Source of the DNA: Isochrysis galbana | Lineage: Eukaryota > Haptophyta > Isochrysidales > Isochrysidaceae | DNA length: 64,000 bases | NCBI GenBank assembly: GCA_018136815.1 | Contig: CM030936.1 | Location: forward strand, 3,920,474-3,984,473 | Reading direction: 5' to 3' | Translations under genes and position numbers: made by a program | Shown here: positions 10,000 through 21,527 of the stretch, piece by piece | Position numbering within the stretch: the first letter of the stretch is position 1 | Layout: the number at the start of each line of letters is the position of its first letter | The notes under the pieces: model-generated | What the model was told of the DNA's origin: nothing | The model's input: only the letters and a program-made list of their open reading frames with translations | Database searches by the model: none

Positions 10000-11005
10000 G
10001 CAACAAACACCCTCGTAAGTTGCAAAAGGTGTGTGGCTTCGCTTATCAGTCTTCTGGGCACGAAGCCCAGTTGGTCCTCCGAGACAATTTTACCTATTAC
10101 TTTGCTAAGTCAGTTGGTTAGTATTTTCGCCAAGATTTTATAGTCACTTTGCAATAACGTTATGGGTCTATAGTTTCTAGGGTCGCGCGCATCCCCTTTT
10201 TGTACAGAAGTATGATATCGCCCTCCCTCATGGTATACGGGATAAGGCCTGTGTCAAATGTTTGGGCTTGTATATAGTTCCGTCAGGATCGGTGCTACTC
10301 GTTTCTCGTGTGCCTTGTATACTTCCGCCGGTATCCCGTCTGGTCCGCGCTTTTGCCGGGCCTATCTATGCTCCGGATGGCTAGTGTGGTCTCGTCTACT
10401 GACTGTGATCCGCCCCTCGCCCCTCGAGTCGGCGTTTGTCGAGTTCGGCGAGGGGCCGGTCGGATAGTGTGATCTCGAGTTCGGGTTCTCGTCTCGATTC
10501 TTTGGGGAATACAGCCAGGAGTAGTACCTTCTGAATTCTTTTCGTATGCCTTCGTCGGATGTGGTTGTGTCGTGGTCGGCGTGCATGGGGTTGTCCCAGT
10601 GTCCCAGTCGTCGGTCGCTTGTAGATCGTAGATCTCTTTGATAGTTCCCGTTCCACTTTTGTTGTTTGAGCTTCCTGAAGAATTCTTTAGAGTGGAGGTC
10701 TTCTTGGCGGAGTTTGGCGTATAAAGGAAGGTGCCTTAAGGGCGTCCTGCCTCGCTCGTCTGCTAGCTTTCGGTTGGCTTCCGCGATCTCACGCGTGAGG
10801 TTCGCGTCTGGGCCCTCCCTCTTGATCAGTTTTATGTTGAGAGTCGCAATTGTTTTTTCCAGAGTAGACTGGATGGTGGGCGTTCTTCTGGCCCGTGTCT
10901 CCTCCCTTAGGAATGTGGCGACGAGCGCTTTTGCGCTAGCCCACTCCTCGGCTAGGTCGCCGCCTCTGGACGCGTTGTCCTTCGCTCTGCGAAGGAGGCA
11001 AGTAG
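10000..11005 (-). mobile_element. LINE (non-LTR retrotransposon) remnant: linker and N-terminal reverse transcriptase
   Basis: On the minus strand, the frame ending at 10362 encodes a charged helical linker of the kind between endonuclease and RT (GDLAEEWASAKALVATFLREE; KLRQEDLHSKEFFRKLKQQ). Downstream, from about 10240 to 10020, comes an RT block: YTMREGDIILLYKKGD, NYRPITLLQSDYKILAKIL, then an in-frame stop near 10110, and IVSEDQLGFVPRRLISEATHLLQL. These match RT motifs 0-2 of LINE elements. The catalytic FADD region, the 3' end and the endonuclease are missing, so the copy is truncated at both ends, and the linker and RT blocks are out of frame. Clade not determined. Confidence 0.8.
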
Positions 11006-11519
11006 TGCACAAGCAAGGCACAAGGATGATCGTAGTGCCGCATAGGCGGGTTGTGAGGGAACGGAGGGATGTGGGCGTGGATACGTGAGTGAGTCCCAAA
11101 GCCGCGCGCGTGGTGTGAATTTCAAAAGGGTTTTTAAAACGATAGTTGCCCTTTGTTCATGTTCATGAGGAGCTATCCTACATTCCACATCTATCCACAA
11201 CCCCAGCCACACTGTCAACCACAAACCAACACTAGGAACTATTACATAGGATTCGGTCGGTGGTGTAAATATACTGTTCAGCGTATACAGACTGCTATCT
11301 CTACCGGCTAACACAAGGCAGCAAGTAGTACAAAGGATAGAGGACCAAGCGAGCGAGCCATCATCCAGTGGAGTGGCGAGTCTTCTAGAAGTGGAGGAAG
11401 TAGAAAAAATAGGGGCAAAGCAGCGTTCAGCTGCACTGGCAGCGTAGGGCGACGAGTGCCAAAAATAATATGACGATATCAGCCTAAACACGGACATCAT
11501 TGCGCTCTCAGGCGCACTC
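11006..11519. other. No gene seen
   Basis: The stretch holds the probable 5' break of the LINE remnant and the downstream side of the thylakoid-lumen gene. It is AT-richer DNA around 11110-11290 with no coding signal. Confidence 0.4.
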
Positions 11520-12092
11520 TCAGACCTTCTTCAGCATCGGCACCATCACATCGAGCGACTTCTTGGCCCCTTTCGCCGCATCCACTGCACGCAACACGTA
11601 ATCTGCGACGATTTCTTGCTGAGCGCCCTGGCGACGAGCGTTGCGGGCAAGATCTACTAGATCATTGGCATCGCGCGTGTATTCAATGTACTCGATCGCC
11701 GCATCCATGAAAGGCCCAGCATCCTTCTCTGGCAACGACGCCTCAATTGTCTTGAAGAGGTTGAATTGTATGATAGGCGGGGTGGACAGCCGACCTGTTG
11801 ATGGCAAGCCAATCAGAAGCATTGTGGCAAACGTGTCTACGTCATCCTTATCCGCCAGCCACGCTAGCTCAGACTGTGCTGCCAGCACAGGGAAGATGGG
11901 TGGCGGTTCAGCGAGCGCCGGCGAGACCGAGACTACGCAGGAAGCCCACGCTGCGACTGCACTGGAGGAGAGGAGGAAGCAGGCGTCGCGCCGTCCAGAC
12001 CAAGGCAAACGTGTGCTCTTCGTCTGCGCCGTGCCCAGCGCGGCCGTCGCCGCTGCCACCGTGGCGAGCAGGGTGGCCCCGAGGAGGCGCAT
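11520..12092 (-). CDS. Predicted thylakoid-lumen protein (Tat-type bipartite targeting)
   Basis: 190 residues from the ATG at 12092, single exon. The N-terminus is layered: a hydrophobic signal peptide (1-19), a basic transit-like stretch, then Arg34-Arg35, a second hydrophobic segment (about 39-58) and ALA (59-61), a good thylakoidal processing site. This layout is typical of lumen proteins in algae with complex plastids. The mature part (about 129 residues) is helical, with EYIEYTRDANDLVDLARN and a lysine-rich end. I do not recognise the family; small photosystem-II-associated lumen proteins are one possibility. The start codon is preceded on the sense strand by a long CT tract (12130-12275), as for many genes here. 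Localisation fairly sure; function unknown. Confidence 0.65.
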   Translation of the reverse strand: MRLLGATLLATVAAATAALGTAQTKSTRLPWSGRRDACFLLSSSAVAAWASCVVSVSPALAEPPPIFPVLAAQSELAWLADKDDVDTFATMLLIGLPSTGRLSTPPIIQFNLFKTIEASLPEKDAGPFMDAAIEYIEYTRDANDLVDLARNARRQGAQQEIVADYVLRAVDAAKGAKKSLDVMVPMLKKV

Positions 12093-12127
12093 CGTCGGAA
12101 AGCTGTGAGAGGGGGGCGGTGCGGCGG

Positions 12128-12149
12128 GGGGGGGGGGGAAGGATAGAGA

Positions 12150-12207
<58 letters not shown>

Positions 12208-12275
12208 GTGAGAGAGAGAGAGAGGGGAGAGAGAGAGAGAGAGAGAGGGGGGGGGGAGAGAGAGAGAGAGAGAGA
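12128..12275. repeat. (AG)n / G-run microsatellite
   Basis: Long GA dinucleotide array with interspersed G runs just upstream of the lumen-protein start. On that gene's sense strand it is a CT tract. Confidence 0.95.
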
Positions 12276-13489
12276 CTCCCACCTACTCGCCCTCTCTCAT
12301 TCTCAGATGAAGATTCCTAGTCTAGGTGAGATCGTTCTCTCCTTTTGTAATCCATTTATACCACGCGGCGGGGAGGCGAGGCGAGAGAGGACAGGGAGTC
12401 CTGCCCCCATTTCTGAGGAAGAGAGGGAGAGAGGACGGAGAGACTCATCAGCTCTGGGATATAGGAGTACTTTACTAACTTGGGTACAGAATTAATATGA
12501 ACTAGCGCCTGTAAGTCTCGTCGCAGGTATTTTGTATATTTGCTAGGAGTACTCCTACTCGATACATACTCAGATCTTCATCTTCATTTCACGGCGTTGA
12601 GTCAGAACTGCAGCACAAAGGGTGTATTAGAAAGCAATCGTACAACAGGCAACAGTAGGGGGCGGGGGGTGGGTCTTGCCAGGGAAGGGAAGGGGAAGGG
12701 GAAATAAGGGTAAAGGGTATACTATAATAATACCGTATACAAATACAAACTGCAAAATGAGGGGAGGGGGCGTGGAAAAAAATGGGCCCGAGTGCGCGTC
12801 TCGGAGGAGTCCTTGAAACGAGGGGTGGCGAGTTGCCACTCTCAGCTCCCAGTCTCCAGTCTACCCTCCGAACTCTGAAATATAAAGTGTCAAGTAAGTG
12901 TAAGTGTGGAGTGTGGGTGCTCCTGTCGTTTTATTTACACCACAAAATGGGGGGAGGGTCGTATGTCGTATGAAAAAAAGATAGCAACTTGGACTTGGAC
13001 CTCACGTTGCACCTCCTTCCTCCTTCTTGCGCTTGCGGATGCCAAGGCGCCCGCGCCCATTGGCGAGTCTAGGCTTGGTTATTGTTATGATATGCAAGGG
13101 CTCAGCTCATACCAAGTGGCAAGTGGCGGAGCATAAGATTGACCGACCTGTCCCCGGAGGGGAGTTGGAAGCCTGAGGAGGAGGGCACGAGGGGCCTCCC
13201 CATGTGAACTTAGTAGGTAGTAGAAGCACAACTAGCACACGGCACACGGTGGCGATGGCGGGGTTCAACTTCTTTCCATACCGAAGACTGAAGGGTATTA
13301 CAACACGCCCACTACACGTGCACGGGCCACAGGCCGTGTACGGCCGCGCAGAAGGGGTTAATTCGACGGCACGTGGCGAAAGAACGCCACCACGAATGTG
13401 CCATGGTCCGGGCCCGCGGACAGCACCACCGATAGCGCCCATCCGTGCGCACAATGTACGTCGAAGTCTCGTGTGGCCGCAGCGTAGCC
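12276..13489. other. Intergenic, no gene seen
   Basis: No supported coding sequence. It contains GGGGAAGGG-type runs near 12655-12705 and mixed-composition DNA. The 3' end of the Arf-GEF gene is at 13490. Confidence 0.5.
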
Positions 13490-16400
13490 TCAGGAGGTGC
13501 TCCCGATGCATTCCTCTACCGGTGGAGGGGCTTCCTTAGCCGAAGCTTGAGGCGCATCATCCATAGTAGTGGGTGTAGGGGTGCCCGAGGCCTGAGCCTC
13601 AGTCGTGATATTCGTCTCGTTTCCCCAAAGCCAACCAAGATCAGGCGACTTCGTCAGCTGAGGGCACATATTGCCGACAATGGAGGCTGTAAGCTGGCAA
13701 AGGTCTTGCTCAGAGCCGCCGAGCTTGGCCGTTTGTTCAAAGGCACCCGAAGTACCGATGACGAGGAGCATGTTCTTGAGCGTTTCGGGGACGGCCTCGG
13801 CTAGATTCTCGGAGTCTGGCGCACGCATAAACGATTCGAGGAGCTCGAGGGCGCGCAACCACAACAAGTGGAATGAAGGAAGAGTAAGAAGGCCCGATAG
13901 ATGGTGGAGGAATGTCTTGGAGAGAAGGGTGACCGCGCGCAACATCAGCCGCTCTTGCTCCGGCTCCGGCGATGCTACCCACCTGTGGAACCAGTAGCAA
14001 GGGATTCAAGGGCAAGGCATCGTATGGGAAAGTGTGGCGCGATAGGTGAAAAGTCGAGAACCACCGCCGGTCGGGACGTGGCGGCGAGGCAGAGGGCGTG
14101 GATTGATGTTGAGAGAAAGGAGCAATCACGAGCGGGGACATGGGGGGAAATTTGGTGTATTCCTCACCTTCGAAGCAGCTCGGACAGGAACGGGAACACG
14201 GCATGCTCAAAAGCCTCGACCCACACGGATGGCGGCATGGGTGGCAGCTCGGCGTCAAGGAGCGCTCGTTGGATAGCGACGAGGGCGGCATCTCTTGAAG
14301 CGAGCCGTGGGTCCAGGCAGAGCGCGCACATACCGCGGAGCACTCGCAACCAATCTGCCCTCCACGCCGGAGTTGGGCCGGCGGCGGCGGCCGGCTGTGC
14401 TGACGCTCGCAATCGGGCATGCGTTTGGAGTAGCAAGCCCACCGCGCGCTCGCACTGGGAGGGAGAGGGTGCGGCATGCGCGTTCAGCAACAGGAGTGCC
14501 GAGAGCGTGCTGAATGAAGAGGTTCCGCAGCCTCCCTCGCCGTGCACAGAATGGCCTAGGAGAGATGCGAGGGCCTCCGTTCCTGCGCGCGATGCAGACT
14601 CGTCTGATCCAAGCATGGGAGCAGCCGCAACTCCAGCGGCGAGGCGCGTGAGCGCGAGCCATGAATCGGAGGAAGTGAGGCCGGCTGCTCCGCCGGCCTG
14701 CAACAAGCCAATAAGCTCAGCCCCTATGGCTGCTGCTGCTCGTGGAGATAGCTTGGGGAGCGAGACTGCGGGCGGCACCGGGCGCATGTCTGCAGCAACG
14801 TCTGGAAGTGCCGGCGCGATAGCGACAATAGCATCACTTGTGATCCCGGGCGGGAATTCAGCTAGAAGCAAGGCGATCGACTCAACCGCCGCCGATCGAT
14901 GGAGGAGACGGCGAGCGAGCCGTAGGAGGGCGTGGGTGGTGTGCTCAGCAGCGAGCAAGTGGCCAGCCGCTGAAGCAGCAGCCGAGGCCAGATGCGAAGG
15001 AATGGGCGCCGGGCCGGAGGTAGCGGCCAGCGCAGCTGAGACGCACGGTGCAACGCATGGCCAAAGTACCTCGAAACGGTCGCGGTTACGCATGACGACG
15101 CCGAGCAACAACTCGACTGACACGGCCAGCTGACGAGGCAATGCGGGGGAAGACACGACAGCAGCAGCTGCAGCCGTGGACGTGCTTGCTTCAGCTGGCG
15201 ATGTACATGTGGCGATGGTTGTGGATGCATGAGGTGTGGCGAGGCACGCAGGGTTCACAGACCACGGCGTGCCAGGCGGCGGCGGCGGCGGCGGCGCTGT
15301 TGGTGTGCAAGGTGGCTCGGCGTTCTTCATGACGGAGTCGGCATTGGCCGCAACACGACCCGGCGTTGGCGACGGCACACGGGCAGGTGTGACAGGCATT
15401 GCAGCTGATGGCACCGGAGCTGTGCCGGCGGCGGCTGAGAGGGCCGTGGCCAGAGCCAGCAACGCTTCCGTCGGCAAGTGAGCGGAACCCCGGAACACCT
15501 CCTCAATTGCAAAGCGCTCAGCCTCGTCGGCAGCAGCTGCCTCGGCTAGTGCGTCGGCGGTGGCATCGTCGTCAGCACCGCCAGTGATAAGGGCGGAAAT
15601 GCTGGAGGACAGCCAGCCCGAGAAGGAGGCGTTCTTATTTGGTGACGGCGGTGGCGGCGGCGAGGCGCGGCGTGGCGGTGGCGGTAGGAGAGTTGCATCC
15701 GATGCGGATGGGTCAGCGGACGATTCTGAATGTAGCACCGAGGACGGCAACATCCCGCGAGCGTCTAGGCCCAATAGAATGCCGATGAAAGCGGTCCATC
15801 CCTCAACACGGAGCGCGTGTCCCTCTTCCCTCGCAAGTCGGCACAGTGCCGCAGCCGCAAGCCTCGCCGGCAACCGGGCGTGATATGGCGCACGCTGCGT
15901 AGAGCCAGCCGTGAGGGGAGCAGCATTGCTTGTCGCTGCCGGGGTCATGGCAGCGGGAGAAGTTGATGGCGGCTGAAGGAGCGTTGATGTCCGCGCCAGA
16001 TGGGAGGCTAGAGTGTCAAGTTCGGCGTGAAGACGATGGGTAGCGGCATGCCGACATGCGAGAGCATAGCCAGCATGAACGACCTCGAGCTGTGGGATAG
16101 GCATTAGAGAGGGGCACGTTGAAGTTTTCGACCGCCGCGGGGCGCCGCTTCGCAGAGGTGGGCCGCGCGCATAGAAGGGCATTGAACGAGGCACTGCTTG
16201 CCCACTCGTTTGAATGGGCTTGAACCGCCCTACCCGAGCGCACAGGGGCTGCTGTTGCAAGTTTGCAGCGCAAGTGGGATCGCGTCTCGCAAGGTGGCGC
16301 CCGCCTCACCTGCTGTTTTGCTTCCGCTCTTCTCCGTGCATTATCCGACTCCGCACGTGCTGCTGCCGTACGCGCCGCGGACCCGAGAGCGCCCATGGTC

Positions 16401-19400
16401 GGTGCCCAGCACACGTGGGTCAGTATGTGCCCACCAAGACCTCTGGAATGAAGCATGGCATGCTCAAGAGCGGCATCGTCTGCAGCTTGATGGACACAGG
16501 CGGTGGCGGAGGTGCCGACCGTCGTCGCTCCACCTGCACGCGCACCTAGACCAGGAGATGAGCGGCCCTGCAGAGCAACGGCATCAGGGCCCTTGGCGTC
16601 GGCGTCGCCGAGGTGCTTCCACCCTGCGCGTGAGAGAGTGGTCTCTTCTCCTCCTCCAAGCATGCGGATTTCGTCGCCCTTGATCGCGTAGTAGATCTCC
16701 TCGAGCATCGAGTGCGGTAAGTCTGTAGTGCCGTTGATACCCTCGGCCTGACGGCAGAAGGACTCGAGACTCATCTTCTTCTCGACGGCGATCTTGGAGG
16801 AATGCAAGTCGGTGTTGAGCATGATGATGGAGAAGGCAAGCACATAGGTCGCGTCCGGATGGGCAAACGGTCCGGGGTTGGCGCGATGAAAGGCGTGAGC
16901 CAAGGCCTCCATGATGCGATCGATCTTTTGTGCCTCGCCCGGCAGCCGGAACGATTGAAGGAAGACACGCATCGCCTTGTGTCCCGGGGCGTGGAAGGGC
17001 GGTTAGCGTCGGTGGTGGGTGGGTGGGGGAGTGAGGCACATGCGGGTGACTGCCGGTGCTCGAAGACATGCGCGCGGTGCATGCGCAATCCGTGGAAGTT
17101 GGCAAGGTGCCTAAGATCACCTGATCGAGTCGATAGGAGGCAAAGTCGAAGCCAGCCGTCCACTCTTCTAGCAGCTGTTTGTGGAAGTCAGGATTCTTCG
17201 CGTTGGGGTCAGGGGGCATCGAGAGGAACTCCCCGAGGGCGGCCTTATCGATCGCTGTCATGGAGCGGAGGACCTCGGCTGTAGCGGCCGGCGTCGGATC
17301 TTGCGGAAGAAGGTTGGCCTTAATGAGGGTATCGAGTCCCTTGCTGGGTTTGCGCGAAAACTCAGCGGCGGCCGCTTGCACCACACCCTTGTGCGCCTTG
17401 CGTGCGAGCGTCTCGGCCAGCAAGGCCTCAGTGGCCGCCGACGCTAGCGCTTCCCCATTGCCATATCCGTGGGCCGCAGCGTCAGCGTTGTCGCGAACCT
17501 CGCCTTCCTCCGCTTGAGGATTGTCCGCCAGAGAGGCGACGGCGGAGAGGAGGTCGAGCAGGGCTTCAAGCGCAAGCTCCCTTGCCCTACCATAGGCAGC
17601 ACCACCGACCCATCCAGGTGGGGGCAGGCCGCCCGCTGCGCCGCCTGCGGTCCCGCCGCCAGCCATGCCTCCGGAGCCATTAGCAGCCCCGCCGCCGGCG
17701 TTGCCACCCGATATTTGGGAGGCTGCGGGCCGCACTGGCGCGGCAATGCCGCGGAGCGCTCCCGTCAGCTTCTCGAGAAGGTCCTCGCGACTAGGGCTGC
17801 AATCAAAGCGCAGGTAAAGATATGGAGGCAGCTCGGTCAAGACAACGAGGTGCTGCAGGTGTTCGATGGTCGTCTCAAGACGAAGGGGCGGCAAACCAGC
17901 CGTGGTGAGCAGCTTTAGATAGGTACGTGTGAGGAGGGCCTCCTCGCGTGCAGTACCACGGAGACCGAGAATGAGCAGCAGCTGGGAGGGACACGCGGAG
18001 CAGGCGCGGAGGTAAGCGAAGCATTCCAGTAAGTTCACGCGCGACGGGTGTGCGGGCGCATAATGCATTGCCTTGACGCATGCAGCAACTCAAAAGTGCA
18101 CGCACAGGGCGTTCGGAATGCATGTGAGTGGCGGGGCGTGCAAGGCACCTCGGTGACGCATTGCAACGTTAGGCTGAGGGCAGGCGACTCCTTGCCCACC
18201 ACCGTACCGCTGCCATCGTTCGCGACGCGCACTTCTGCCTCGGCACTCTGGATCAACGCCAGGGAGACATCATCCTCAAGCAGCGCGGAAAAGGGAGAAG
18301 CGCGACCCAAGGTAGGCCCCCCTGCACGCAGGGCGGCAAGAAGGAGCGAGAGGCCAAACTCGCGCACTGAGGGGCCCTTGGCGACAGTGGTATTTGTGCC
18401 GTCGATGAGGCTGAGAAAAAAACGGAGCACTTCAAAGAGGCACGCCCCGCCATATGGGCCTATAGAGCTGTTCACGCCCGCCTCACCGCCCGTCTCAGGG
18501 TCATCGCAGGCGCCAGAAGTCGAGTCACTGCCTCCGGTGCCACTAGCGGGTGCTACATTGGCCGCCGTCTTCGAATTCGCACCACCACCAAGAGATGTTT
18601 TTGCGGTGCGGTGCCCCTTGGGAGCTTCAGCGGTGGCATCAGCTGAATCCAGTATGGTAGCAGCGGGGATGGATGAAGGCGTCACTGCAGGGTTCAGCTG
18701 CTTGGGCGCCTCAGGGCCGGCTGTATCCGCTCTCGCTTCCGCCGCATCGACCGGCCCGACGTCGGCGGGCCTTCGATGCGCATGTAACTCGCGAGTGTGG
18801 ATGTGGTCCACTTCCGCCGCGTCTCCGGCGGCGGCGCCCGCAGCAGCGGCCTCCGTAGAGCCTGGAGGCATCAAACCCTCGTCGGGCAACACAGCCAGCC
18901 GGCTGAAGACTGAGTCGACAATGGACCGGAGTGAGATCTCGGCGGAATGGCGGAGCAGCTCTGAGAGTGACGGCTGTGAGCAGATGCGGAAACACGCGTG
19001 TACAATCTCGCAGACGGATGCATCCGAAAGTAGAGCGCCTGCTTCGCAGGCCGCTACTCCTTGTAGAAGCTGCAGGATGCCTAGTATGACCACCTCATCG
19101 CTCGACGTGTCAGTCACCTCGCATCGACAATTGGTCGCGGCGCTCACGATGTCAGCGACTGCGCGACCCGCGGTCACGTCGTCGCGGGACAGCACATCTG
19201 CGGGAGAAAATGGAGATATGCGAGCGGTGAGAGCGGGCAGATCTTATGGGAGTGCGTGCCGGAGTCAGGCCAGGAAGGATTGCCATTGAGCCGCACATGG
19301 CTTGCACATGGGTGAGCCGGGCCGAGCGTCGTACCCGCTCGCAGGATGGCGAGCACTGAGGAGAGCGCGCGCTGCGTAACGAGCCCAGAAGTCTCTTCGC

Positions 19401-19608
19401 ATCGTATGGTCGAGAGGAACGGCTCTAGGAACGGCAGGCACGAGCTACCCGGCACGTACGAGAGGGCGGCTCTCCTTGCCTTTGCAAAGGAGCGGAGAAG
19501 AGAAAGGACCGAGGTAGGTGGCTGACGATATGGGTCGTCGTGCACGTCGAGGCGGAGCTGAGTGACGACAATCTGCAGGTGCGTGCTCACCAGATGCGCG
19601 ATCTCCAT
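13490..19608 (-). CDS. GBF1/GNOM-type Sec7-domain Arf guanine-nucleotide exchange factor
   Basis: Activates Arf GTPases at ER-Golgi membranes. Inferred exons on the minus strand are 19335-19608, 18149-19197, 17121-18071, 16310-16975, 14168-16089 and 13490-13982. Introns are GT-AG of 77-220 bases and the coding total is 5,355 bases (1,784 residues). ATG 19608 opens MEIAHLVSTHLQIVV. The DCB region shows FLEPFLSTIRCEETSG, and the HUS region shows SSDEVVILGILQLLQ and ESVCEI-like VCEIVHACFRICSQPSLSELL. The Sec7 domain spans roughly residues 650-845: FSRKPSKGLDTLI, then YRLDQ joined across an intron to AMRVFLQSFRLPGEAQK, with the catalytic glutamate at about 772, and VLAFSIIMLNTDLH. HDS regions follow (WAPTMGAL; GWTAFIGILLGLDARGMLP; NRDRFEVLWP; CLDPRLASRDAALVAIQRALL), ending in LRAVTLLSKTFLHHLS, which fits GBF1 rather than BIG. 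Long Ala/Pro-rich inserts lie between HDS blocks. It is divergent from the CCDC124 homologue. Confidence 0.93.
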
Positions 19609-19611
19609 GCT

Positions 19612-20686
19612 GGCGGAGAGCAAGAGAGAGGGAGGGAGAAGGAAAAGAAGGGGGTGCAGTCAGGGGGTGGGGAGAGAGGGCGGCAAGTAGGGGAGGGGAA
19701 CGGGGGAAGGCGAGGGGGGAGGGAGGGAGTGGGAGGGCGGGCGGGGGGGTGGGGGGGGGCAAGTGGGACAGGGGCGGAAAGCGACAGTGCACCGAACAGG
19801 CAGGCAGGGGGCGGGAGGGCCAGAGGGGGAGGGGAAGGGAGGGAGAGACGGGGAGGGCGCCACTCCGCGCCGTGCGCGAGAGGGGAGAGGAGGGGGAGGG
19901 GGGGGGCGGGGGGGGGGGGGGGGGGGGAGAGCGAAGTGGGGAGAGGGGGAGAGGAGAGCGAGTCACCAAAGGGACTCCAGGTACTTGGAGAATTGAGGAA
20001 GTTTAGCTTAGAAAACATCGACGAAGTCGCAGGTTGGAGTGGAGCGACCGCTTGGGCGCGACTGCTTGGAGAGTCAGAGGGGGGGGGGAGGCCCCTGATA
20101 GTATAGAGGAAATAGGAGGAAGAGAGGAAGAGGAGCGGGAGGGGAGAGAGTACTGAGAACTCAGATGACTTTAGTGTATATGTTGAGAGGACACACGCGG
20201 AGAGAGCCAGGCAAAGGTGCGCCCAAGAGCAGAGGTAGTAGGAGAATATATGATCCATTCTCGCGTGATTCTCACGGAATTGATGGAGAGTACGTGAGAG
20301 AGTGGAGAGAGAACCTGACGTCGCTGAGCCAAACAAGTGTCAAGGCACGTCAAACTACGAGAAGGGAGACCTCTGGAAGAAAGGGTAAATGAGCGGAGGA
20401 GAGGAGAAAGCGGGAGAGAGAGGGGGACGAGAGAAGGGGCGTTGCAGCGGGACAGGGGAGAGGGGAGGGGGGGGGGATACCGGGAGGAGCGGCGGGCGCT
20501 CACCGCGGATTCTTTTGTAAACGAGCATGAGATCGTTGGGGACGAGAGGCGAGACGCAGAGCGGAGGAGAGAAGCGAGGGCGAGAAGAGTGAAGCGAGGG
20601 AAAGAGAGGAGAGGAAGAAGGAGAGGGGGAGAAAGGGAGGGCCGGAGCGAGCGAGCGAGCGGGAGGGTTGAGTCGCCTAGTCCGCG
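19612..20686. repeat. Purine-rich low-complexity tract between divergent genes
   Basis: Almost entirely G and A on the plus strand at 19615-19965 and 20375-20680, with a G run at 19908-19927, separated by ordinary DNA at 19975-20330. It fills the shared upstream region of the Arf-GEF (-) and CCDC124 (+) genes. Long frames through it on both strands are composition artefacts. Confidence 0.9.
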
Positions 20687-21527
20687 ATGAGTGACAAGAA
20701 GGCGCAAGGCCAGGCGCGCAAGGCTGCTGCGGCCGAGGCGAAGCAGGCTTCGGAGGCGGCGCGGCTGCAGGCGCTCGAGGACGCCGAATGGGAGAAGGGG
20801 ACCAAGGGGAAGAACAAGAAGGCCGAGGCAGCAGAGGCCAAGGCAGCCGCCACTGCTGAGCGAAAGGCACTCGCTCGGGCACAGGAAGAGGAAGAGAACG
20901 CCTCGATGTCCTCGAAGCCGTCGGGTGGCAAGGGGAAGAAGGCGGGCGGTGCGCCTAAGATGACACGCGCAGAGATTGCCGCCAAGGTACGGGCCACGTG
21001 CATGCCGAGTGAATGGTGAGAGCACGAGAAGTACTGATGACCGCATTGTCTTGCGTTCAGGCGATGGCGGCGATGGAGGCGCAGACGAAGGCAGAGAAGA
21101 AAGCGAAGAAGGAAATTGAGGCTTCAGGTGGCAATGAGTACATCGGCGCCATCCGTGAGAACACCAACAAGAGCGACGAAGTCGACGCCTCGGGCGTAGA
21201 CTCGGCGATTGCGGCGCTTGACATTAGTGCGCGCTGTCCCTTGGGCCGCTCGCATCTCCGATTGGCGCGAGTGTCACACGCGCTAACACACATGCAGGCT
21301 CCCGCGCCCTGCAAAGCTCATGTGCGCCCCATGCCTGCCTCTCAGGTTCGCCAGGAGGCAGCGCGCCAAAGGGAAGGGTGAACATGAAGGCGTTGTACGC
21401 GGCGTTTGAAGAGCGCGAGCTAGCACGGCTGAAGGTGGACCAGCCCGGGCTCAAACTGTCGCAGTATAAGGAGCGCGTTTTTGCACTGTGGCAAAAGAGC
21501 CCCGAGAATCCGACCAACGCGCAATAA
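20687..21527 (+). CDS. CCDC124: CCDC124 / Lso2-family ribosome-associated coiled-coil protein
   Basis: Members of this family bind idle or recovering ribosomes and are conserved across eukaryotes. Exons 20687-20986, 21061-21226 and 21346-21527 (GT-AG introns of 74 and 119 bases) give 648 coding bases, 215 residues, the same size as human CCDC124 (223). The N-terminal half is a Lys/Ala/Glu-rich helix with LQALEDAEWEKG, matching the family's ELEDAYWKD. Then come KMTRAEI (family KVTRAQI), GVDSAIAALD (EDAIAVL) and the diagnostic C-terminus ALYAAFEERELARLKVDQPG, KLSQYKERVFALWQKSPENP. The last splice is phase 1, restoring ALDISSPGG. Strong call from the block order and conserved C-terminus. Confidence 0.93.

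Noticed and set aside
13901-15133. 410-codon plus-strand ORF
   Set aside because: Antisense shadow of the Arf-GEF coding exon; it is Ala/Ser/Arg-rich with no domain.
18048-19289. 413-codon plus-strand ORF
   Set aside because: Antisense shadow of Arf-GEF exons whose sense reading has clear GBF1 homology.
19587-21046. Long minus-strand ORFs over the purine tract and CCDC124 gene
   Set aside because: Low-complexity Ser/Leu/Pro text opposite a well-supported gene.
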